Shown: one piece after another, positions 55,701-64,000 of the stretch | How positions within the stretch are numbered: position 1 is the first letter of the stretch | How the letters are laid out: each line of letters starts with the position of its first letter | Source: Macrostomum hystrix | Lineage: Eukaryota; Platyhelminthes; Macrostomidae | Assembly (NCBI GenBank): GCA_950097015.1 | Contig: CATNEN010000038.1 | Coordinates: 7,500,001-7,564,000, forward strand | Direction of reading: 5' to 3' | DNA length: 64,000 nucleotides | Position numbers and translations under genes: made by a program | The notes under the pieces: model-generated | Databases searched by the model: none | Told to the model about the DNA's origin: nothing | Seen by the model: only the letters and a program-made list of their open reading frames with translations

Positions 55701-58700
55701 ACACCAGAGTTTGAATCATGGCTAAACCAGAGTCTGAATCATGGCTAAACCAGAGTTTGAATCATGGCTAAACCAGAGTTTGAATCATGGCTAAACCAGA
55801 CTTTGAATCATAGCCAACCAGAGTTTGAATCATGGCTAAACCAGAGTCTGAATCATGGCTAAACTAGTGTCTGAATCATGGCTAAACCAGAGTCTGAATC
55901 ATGGCTAAACTAGAGTCTGAATCATGGCTAAACTAGAGTCTGAATCATGGCTAAACCATAGTCTGAATCATGGCTAAACCATAGTCTGAATCATGGCTAA
56001 ACCAGAGTCTGAATCATGGCTAAACCAGAGTCTGAATCATGGCTAAACCAGAGTTTGAATCATGGCTAAACCAGCGTCTGAATCATGGCAAAACCAGAGT
56101 TTGAATCATGGCTAAACCAGCGTCTGAATCATGGCTAAACCAGCGTCTGAATCATGGCTAAACTAGAGTTTGAATCATGGCTAAACCAGAGTTTCAATCA
56201 TGGCTAAACCAGCGTCTGAATCATGGCTAAACCAGCGTCTGAATCATGGCTAAACCAGAGTTTGAATCATGGCTAAACCAGAGTTTGAATATTGGCTACA
56301 CCAGAGTTTGAATCATGGCTAAACCAGAGTTTGAATATTGGCTACACCAGAGTTTGAATCATGGCTAACCCAGAGTCTGAATCATGGCTAAATTTGAATC
56401 TGAATCATGGCTAAACCAGAGTTTGAATCATTGCAAAAACAGCGTCTGAATCATGGTAAAACGAGAGTTTGAATCATAGCCCACCAGGGTTTAAAACATG
56501 GCGAAACCTGGGTTTGAATCATGGCTAACCTAGCGTTTGAAAAATCAACGTCAACTGGGGAGTCATCATCAAAATGGGGATCAAGGTAAACCAGAGTTTG
56601 AATCATGGCTAAACCAGAGTTTGAATCATGGCTAAACCAGAGTCTGAATCATGGCTAAACCAGAGTCTGAATCATGGCTAAACCAGAGTCTGAATCATGG
56701 CTAAACCAGAGTTTGAATCATGGCTAACCCAGAGTTTGAATCATGGCTAAACCAGAGTTTGAATCATGGCTAACCCAGACTTTGAATCATGGCTAAACCA
56801 GAGTTTCAATCATGGCTAAACCAGCGTCTGAATCATGGCTAAACCAGAGTTTGAATATTGGCTACACCAGAGTTTGAATCATGGCTAAACCAGCGTCTGA
56901 ATCTGAATCATGGCTAAACCAGCGTCTGAATCATGGCTAAACCAGCGTCTGAATCATGGCTAAACCAGAGTTTGAATCATGGCTAAACCAGAGTCTGAAT
57001 CATGGCTAAACCAGAGTTTGAATATTGGCTACACCAGAGTTTGAATCATGGCTAAACCAGCGTCTGAATCATGGCTAAACCAGAGTTTGAATCATGGCTA
57101 AACCAGAGACTAAATCATGGCTAAACCATCATCATCAGCATGGCTAAACTAGAGTTTGAATCATGGCTAAACCATCATCATCAGCATGGCTAAACTAGAG
57201 TTTGAATCATGGCTAAACCAGAGTTTGAATATTGGCTACACCAGAGTTTGAATCATGGCTAAACCAGAGTCTGAATCATGGCTAAACCAGAGTTTGAATC
57301 ATGGCTAAACCAGAGTTTGAATCATGGCTAAACCAGAGTCTGAATCATGGCTAAACTAGTGTCTGAATCATGGCTAAACCAGACTTTGAATCATAGCCAA
57401 CCAGAGTTTGAATCATGGCTAAACCAGAGTCTGAATCATGGCTAAACTAGTGTCTGAATCATGGCTAAACCAGAGTCTGAATCATGGCTAAACTAGAGTC
57501 TGAATCATGGCTAAACTAGAGTCTGAATCATGGCTAAACCATAGTCTGAATCATGGCTAAACCATAGTCTGAATCATGGCTAAACCAGAGTCTGAATCAT
57601 GGCTAAACCAGAGTCTGAATCATGGCTAAACCAGAGTTTGAATCATGGCTAAACCAGCGTCTGAGTCATGGCAAAACCAGAGTTTGAATCATGGCTAAAC
57701 CAGCGTCTGAATCATGGCTAAACCAGCGTCTGAATCATGGCTAAACTAGAGTTTGAATCATGGCTAAACCAGAGTTTCAATCATGGCTAAACCAGCGTCT
57801 GAATCATGGCTAAACCAGCGTCTGAATCATGGCTAAACCAGAGTTTGAATCATGGCTAAACCAGAGTTTGAATATTGGCTACACCAGAGTTTGAATCATG
57901 GCTAAACCAGAGTTTGAATATTGGCTACACCAGAGTTTGAATCATGGCTAACCCAGAGTCTGAATCATGGCTAAATTTGAATCTGAATCATGGCTAAACC
58001 AGAGTTTGAATCATTGCAAAAACAGCGTCTGAATCATGGTAAAACGAGAGTTTGAATCATAGCCCACCAGGGTTTAAAACATGGCGAAACCTGGGTTTGA
58101 ATCATGGCTAACCTAGCGTTTGAAAAATCAACGTCAACTGGGGAGTCATCATCAAAATGGGGATCAAGGTAAACCAGAGTTTGAATCATGGCTAAACCAG
58201 AGTTTGAATCATGGCTAAACCAGAGTCTGAATCATGGCTAAACCAGAGTCTGAATCATGGCTAAACCAGAGTCTGAATCATGGCTAAACCAGAGTTTGAA
58301 TCATGGCTAACCCAGAGTTTGAATCATGGCTAAACCAGAGTTTGAATCATGGCTAACCCAGACTTTGAATCATGGCTAAACCAGAGTTTCAATCATGGCT
58401 AAACCAGCGTCTGAATCATGGCTAAACCAGAGTTTGAATATTGGCTACACCAGAGTTTGAATCATGGCTAAACCAGCGTCTGAATCTGAATCATGGCTAA
58501 ACCAGCGTCTGAATCATGGCTAAATCAGAGTCTGAATCATGGCTAAACCAGGGTCTGAATCATGGCTAAAACAGAGTTTAAATCATGGCTAAACCAGAGT
58601 CTGAATCATGGCTAAACCAGAGTTTGAATCATGGCTAAACCAGGGTCTGAATCATGGCTAAACCAGAGTCTGAATCATGGCTAAACCAGAGTCTGAATCA

Positions 58701-60383
58701 TGGCTAAACCAGAGTCTGAATCATGGCTAAACCAGAGTCTGAATCATGGCAAAACCAGAGTCTGAATCATGGCTAAAACAGAGTTTAAATCATAGCTAAA
58801 CCAGCGTCTGAATCATGGCTAAACCAGAGTTTGAATCATGGCTAAACCAGAGTTAAAATCATGACTAAACCAGAGTTAAAATCATGGCTAAACCAGAGTC
58901 TGAATCATGGCTAAACCAGAGTCTGAATCATGGCTAAACCAGAGTCCGAATCATGGCTAAACCAGAGTTTGAATCATGGCTAAACCAGGGTCTGAATCAT
59001 GGCTAAACCAGAGTCTGAATCATGGCTAAACCAGAGTCTGAATCATGGCTAAACCAGCGTCTGAATCATGGCTAAACCAGCGTCTGAATCATGGCTAAAC
59101 CAGAGTTTGAATCATGGCTAAACCAGAGTTTGAATATTGGCTACACCAGAGTTTGAATCATGGCTAAACCAGAGTTTGAATATTGGCTACACCAGAGTTT
59201 GAATCATGGCTAACCCAGAGTCTGAATCATGGCTAAATTTGAATCTGAATCATGGCTAAACCAGAGTTTGAATCATTGCAAAAACAGCGTCTGAATCATG
59301 GTAAAACGAGAGTTTGAATCATAGCCCACCAGGGTTTAAAACATGGCGAAACCTGGGTTTGAATCATGGCTAACCTAGCGTTTGAAAAATCAACGTCAAC
59401 TGGGGAGTCATCATCAAAATGGGGATCAAGGTAAACCAGAGTTTGAATCATGGCTAAACCAGAGTTTGAATCATGGCTAAACCAGAGTCTGAATCATGGC
59501 TAAACCAGAGTCTGAATCATGGCTAAACCAGAGTCTGAATCATGGCTAAACCAGAGTTTGAATCATGGCTAACCCAGAGTTTGAATCATGGCTAAACCAG
59601 AGTTTGAATCATGGCTAACCCAGACTTTGAATCATGGCTAAACCAGAGTTTCAATCATGGCTAAACCAGCGTCTGAATCATGGCTAAACCAGAGTTTGAA
59701 TATTGGCTACACCAGAGTTTGAATCATGGCTAAACCAGCGTCTGAATCTGAATCATGGCTAAACCAGCGTCTGAATCATGGCTAAATCAGAGTCTGAATC
59801 ATGGCTAAACCAGGGTCTGAATCATGGCTAAAACAGAGTTTAAATCATGGCTAAACCAGAGTCTGAATCATGGCTAAACCAGAGTTTGAATCATGGCTAA
59901 ACCAGGGTCTGAATCATGGCTAAACCAGAGTCTGAATCATGGCTAAACCAGAGTCTGAATCATGGCTAAACCAGAGTCTGAATCATGGCTAAACCAGAGT
60001 CTGAATCATGGCAAAACCAGAGTCTGAATCATGGCTAAAACAGAGTTTAAATCATAGCTAAACCAGCGTCTGAATCATGGCTAAACCAGAGTTTGAATCA
60101 TGGCTAAACCAGAGTTAAAATCATGACTAAACCAGAGTTAAAATCATGGCTAAACCAGAGTCTGAATCATGGCTAAACCAGAGTCTGAATCATGGCTAAA
60201 CCAGAGTCCGAATCATGGCTAAACCAGAGTTTGAATCATGGCTAAACCAGGGTCTGAATCATGGCTAAACCAGAGTCTGAATCATGGCTAAACCAGAGTC
60301 TGAATCATGGCTAAACCAGCGTCTGAATCATGGCTAAACCATAGTATGAATCATGGCTAACCCAGAGTTTGAATCATGGCAAA
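52743..60383 (+). repeat. 23-bp satellite with higher-order structure
   Basis: The basic unit is GAATCATGGCTAAACCAGAG plus TCT or TTT. A non-satellite marker block (CAACGTCAACTGGGGAGTCA, then ATCATCAAAATGGGGATCAA) recurs at 54611, 56539, 58122 and 59384, so the array is built of long higher-order repeats. Other markers (CATCATCATCAGCATGG, AATATTGGCTACACC, AAATTTGAATCTGAATC) recur with the same order. Confidence 0.95.
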
Positions 60384-60584
60384 ATTTTTCTTTTGTCATT
60401 GAATTGAATTTTGAGTTTGTTATCTCATAACGTCATAATGATATATATTTGTATGATAAATATTTTGCCTAATAATCATTTAATTGTTGTTCTTCTCAAT
60501 TTTATACAAAAGAAGCTAATATAAAAATTAACTGGGAAACATTGTCAACTGGGCATCATCATCAATAAGGAGTCCTCATCAAAT

Positions 60585-60780
60585 GGGCGATCATTGTCAA
60601 CTGGGGGATCATTGTCAACTGTGGGATCATTGTCAACTGGGGGATCATTGTCAAATGGGGGATCATTGTCAACTGTGGGATCGTTGTCAACTGGGGGTTC
60701 ATTGTCAACTGGGGGTTCATTGTCAACTGGGGGATCATTGTCAACTGGGGGATCATTGTCAACTGGGGGTTCATTGTAGC
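60585..60780 (+). repeat. 18-bp minisatellite
   Basis: About 11 units of GGGGGATCATTGTCAACT. The period is a multiple of three, so frames on both strands stay open; these are artefacts. Its wording resembles the marker block inside the 23-bp satellite. Confidence 0.93.
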
Positions 60781-60841
60781 TTTAAAAAACTGTAAATTCA
60801 GCTGCTAAAAAGTATATACTAGACGAATTAAAAGTATTTCT

Positions 60842-60870
60842 GCTCCCCGAAGGGGGGCAAAACTTGCTAG
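60842..60870 (+). other. Helitron 3' terminus, type 1, second copy
   Basis: Stem 60842-60848/60852-60858, loop GAA, 8-nt spacer, CTAG at 60867-60870, immediately followed by TCCACTATACTAAAAATG of the next element. Confidence 0.85.
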
Positions 60871-61439
60871 TCCACTATACTAAAAATGAAATGGTTGGTT
60901 GCTTGCTTGCTTGCTTGTAATTGATTTTCTCCCGAACGGCTCAACCGATTTTCACCATTTCTTCACCAAAATATGCCAAATATGGGCAGAATTTTACACG
61001 TATTTTTATTAAGCTTAACTTTATTGCTAAGGGGATTAAAGATTCGAAAAACTGTTTTAGATAGGATTTTTAATGCATTACATCAGAGCCAGTTTTGTCA
61101 ACGTGCATACCACTGCCAATTTTAATGATTGCATCAGGGCCAGTTTCGTTAAAAGTGAGTACACGTATAAGAATTTCACTGTGTGAAATGTACATAGCTA
61201 TGTCAACCCCACTGGCGAGACAGTCAGTGCGAATTTATAAATAGATTACATCACAGCTTTTCTCACCCGTGTGTGTGTGTGTTTGATTTGAATAGGTAAA
61301 ATGTGCATAGCAGACTTCAATTCAACGATATATTGAGACATCTACTCCTTTCTTACTACAACATATAAATCATGAAATCTTTAACAAAATTTCAATCGAG
61401 AAAAGTGTCCAACAGTTTTTTAAATGTCCAACAGTTTTT

Positions 61440-62900
61440 TAAATGTCCTACAGTTTTCTACATGTGTTTACCAGTATTCTAAATGTGTTTACCAGTATTC
61501 TAAATGTGTTTACCAGTATTCTAAATGTGTTTACCAGTATTCTAAATGTGTTTACCAGTATTTTAAATGTGTTTACCAGTATTCTAAATGTGTTTACCAG
61601 TATTCTAAATGTGTTTACCAGTATTCTAAATGTGTTTACCAGTATTCTAAATGTGTTTACCAGTATTCTAAACGTGTTTACCAGTATTATAAATGTGTTT
61701 ACCAGTATTCTAAATGTGTTTACCAGTATTATAAATGTGTTTACCAGCACTCTAAATGTGTTTACCAGTTTTCTAATTGTGTTTACCAGCACTCTAAATG
61801 TGTTTACCAGTATTCTAAATGTGTTTACCAGTATTCTAAATGTGTTTACCAGTATTCTAAATGTGTTTACCAGTATTCTAAATGTGTTTACCAGTATTCT
61901 AAACGTGTTTACCAGTATTATAAATGTGTTTACCAGTATTCTAAATGTGTTTACCAGTATTATAAATGTGTTTACCAGCACTCTAAATGTGTTTACCAGT
62001 TTTCTAATTGTGTTTACCAGCACTCTAAATGTGTTTACCAGTTTTCTAATTGTGTTTACCTGTTTTATAAATGTGTTTACCAGTACTCTAAATGTGTTTA
62101 CCAGTACTCTAAATGTGTTTAACAGTTTTCTAATTGTGTATACCACTATTCTAAATGTGTTTAATAGTTTTCTAAATGTGTTTACCAGTATTATAAATGT
62201 GTTTACCAGTAGTCTTTATGTGTTTAACATTTTTCTAAATGTGTCTACCAGTTTTCTAAATGTTTTTACCAGTAGTCTAAATGTGTTTACCAGTATTATA
62301 AATGTGTTTACCAGTTTTCTAATTGTGTTTACCAGTTTTCTAAATGTGTTTACCTGTTTTCAAAATGTGTTTACCAGTATTTTAAATGTGTTTAACATTT
62401 TTCTAAAAGTCTTCAACTGTTTTCTAAAAGTGTTTAACCGTTTTCTAAATGTATTTATCAGTTTTCTAAATGTATTTATCAGTTTTCAAAATGTGTTTAC
62501 CAGTATTCTAAATGTGTTTAACATTTTTCTAAAAGTCTTCAACTGTTTTCTAAAAGTGTTTAACCGTTTTCTAAATGTATTTATCAGTTTTCTAAATATA
62601 TTTATCAGTTTTCAAAATGTGTTTACCAGTTATTCTAAATGTGTTTAACATTTTTCTAAATGTGTTTACCAGTTTTCTAAATGTGTTTACCAGTTTTATA
62701 AATGTGTTTACCAGTTTTCTAAATGTGTTTATCAGTTTTCTAAAAGTGTTTACGAGTATTCTAAATGTGTTTACCAGTTTTTTAAAGTGTTTAACGGGTT
62801 TCTAAATGTGTTTAACAGTTTTCTAAATGTCTTTAACAGTTTTCTAAATGTGTCCAGTAATTACCGCTTTTCTAAATGCGTCTAAAAGTTTTTAAATTCG
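61440..62900 (+). repeat. 21-bp minisatellite
   Basis: Units of GTGTTTACCAGTATTCTAAA plus T, with CAGTTTT and CAGCACTC variants, decay rightwards. 61750-61900 is largely repeated at 61985-62040. The period of 21 keeps frames open for 232-401 codons on both strands; none is a gene. Confidence 0.95.
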
Positions 62901-62934
62901 TTTATTGGTTAAAAATGGTTATTTGCTGCTGGTG

Positions 62935-64000
62935 GGGTTAGTTCTCTGCTGCAGGGGGGGGATTAGTTCTCTGCTGCAGGGGGGGGATTAGTTCTCTGCT
63001 GCAGGGGGGGAATTAGTTCTCTGCTGCTGGGGGGAATTAGGGGGGGAATTTGTTCTCTGCTGCTGAGGGGAATTAGGGGGGAATTAGTTCTCTGCTGCTG
63101 AGGGGAATTAGGGGGGAATTAGTTCTCTGCTGCTGAGGGGAATTAGGGGATAATTAGTTCTCTGCTGCTGGGGGGGAATTAGGGGGGAATTACTGCTGGG
63201 GGGAATTAGTTCTCTGCTGCTGAGGGGAATTAAGGGGGAATTAGTTCTCTGCTGCTGGGGGGAATTAGTTCTCTGCTGCTGTGGGGAATTAGTTCTCTAC
63301 TGCTGCGGGGAATTAGTTCTCTGCTGCTGGGGGGAATTAGTTCTCTGCTGCTGGGGGGAATTAGGGGGGAATTACTGCTGGGGGGAATTAGTTCTCTGCT
63401 GCTGAGGGGAATTAAGGGGGAATTAGCTCTCTGCTGCTGGGGAGAATTAGTTCTCTGCTGCTGGGGGGAATTAGGGGGAATTAGTTCTCTGCTGCTGGGG
63501 GGAATTAGTTCTCTGCTGCTGGGGGGGAATTAGGGGGGAATTACTGCTGGGGGGAATTAGTTCTCTGCTGCTGGGGGGAATTAGGGGGAATTAGTTCTCT
63601 GCTGCTGGGGGGAATTAGTTCTCTGCTGCTGGGGGGGAATTAGGGGGGAATTACTGCTGGGGGGAATTAGTTCTCTGCTGCTGAGGGGAATTAAGGGGGA
63701 ATTAGTTCTCTGCTGCTGGGGGGAATTAGTTCTCTGCTGCTGGGGGGAATTAGGGGGAATTAGTTTTCTGCTGCTGGGGAGAATTAGTTCTCTGCTGCTG
63801 GGGGGAATTAGGGGGAATTAGTTCTCTGCTGCTGGGGGGGAATTAGTTCTCTGCTGCTGTGGGGAATTAGTTCTCTACTGCTGCGGGGAATTAGTTCTCT
63901 GCTGCTGGGGGGAATTAGGGGGGAATTAGTTCTCTGCTGCAGGGGGGAAATTAGTTCTCTGCTGCTGGGGGGAATTAGGGGGGAATTAGTTCTTTGCTGC
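62935..64000 (+). repeat. G-run minisatellite, partial at right edge
   Basis: Units alternate GGGGGGAATTAGTTCTCTGC plus TGCT with short GGGGGGAATTACTGCT-type units. Every unit has a run of 4-8 G. The array continues past the window. Confidence 0.95.

Larger units (their letters stand above)
52127..60870 (+). mobile_element. Satellite-filled Helitron (8.7 kb, non-autonomous)
   Basis: The 5' end at 52127 (TCTAATATACTAAAAATG) directly follows the CTAG of the last mini-unit and diverges from the mini-Helitrons after about 150 bp. The 3' end at 60842-60870 has stem GCTCCCC/GGGGGGC, loop GAA, spacer AAAACTTG and CTAG, i.e. the type-1 end of the autonomous copy. Between them lie about 500 bp of unique sequence, 7.6 kb of 23-bp satellite and an 18-bp repeat; no transposase is present. 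Confidence 0.85.
60871..64000 (+). mobile_element. Last Helitron of the concatemer (runs off right edge)
   Basis: The 5' end TCCACTATACTAAAAATG, the (CTTG)n stretch and TCCCGAACGGCTCAACCGAT match the others. The next 300 bp include GTCAACCCCACTGGCGAGA, shared with the autonomous element at about 37697 but absent from the mini-units, so this is a relative of the autonomous copy. Two tandem arrays follow to the edge. Whether a transposase lies beyond cannot be seen. Confidence 0.85.

Noticed and set aside
61443-62648. 401-codon open frame and others on both strands in the 21-bp array
   Set aside because: The repeat period is divisible by three, so frames stay open by arithmetic. The peptides are short repeated words and no gene structure is present.

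Overview
This is eukaryotic, metazoan nuclear DNA, probably from an invertebrate. The evidence is split genes with GT-AG introns, a TRPM-type channel, a Rho GTPase, a G-protein alpha subunit, a chordopoxvirus-free but transposon-rich background (Ty3/gypsy, OTU-Helitron, LINE and tRNA-derived SINEs) and long minisatellites. A lophotrochozoan or free-living flatworm is possible, but the sequence alone does not fix the taxon. There are no prokaryotic operons, CRISPR arrays or rRNA genes.

Layout. 1-4129 is the 5' part of a Ty3/gypsy retrotransposon on the minus strand: an uninterrupted gag-pol frame running off the left edge, a serine-tRNA-type primer binding site and a candidate LTR. 4899-8429 (+) is a gene joining ankyrin repeats, a protein kinase and an apolipoprotein-L-like C-terminus, with one in-frame TAG in its first exon. 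8430-15958 is gene-poor: a tRNA-derived SINE, a hairpin of two perfect RFX X-box palindromes, a decayed LINE endonuclease and a 21-bp minisatellite. 15959-22300 (-) is a six-exon gene for an ankyrin-repeat TRPM-like channel. 24097-24826 is a likely solo LTR. 25345-26891 (+) is a three-exon Rho-like GTPase with a CAAX end. 30456-34953 (+) is a seven-exon, divergent G-alpha gene, perhaps with a further 5' exon near 28.3 kb.

From 37372 to the right edge the window is a head-to-tail concatemer of Helitrons: one autonomous 9.4-kb element with OTU, HUH-Rep and Pif1-type helicase domains; sixteen short non-autonomous elements of about 0.3 kb; one 8.7-kb element filled with a 23-bp satellite; and one more element running off the end with 21-bp and G-rich repeats. 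All complete members share the 5' end, and all 3' ends share one geometry (7-bp stem, 3-nt loop, 8-nt spacer, CTAG). This is the most unusual structure here, and its terminal sequences suggest that rolling-circle transposition produced it.

The host genes do not form an obvious pathway, although the channel, kinase, Rho and G-alpha genes are all signalling-type proteins. Exon borders were assigned by hand from splice consensus, reading phase and family similarity. Gene starts are the least certain part.
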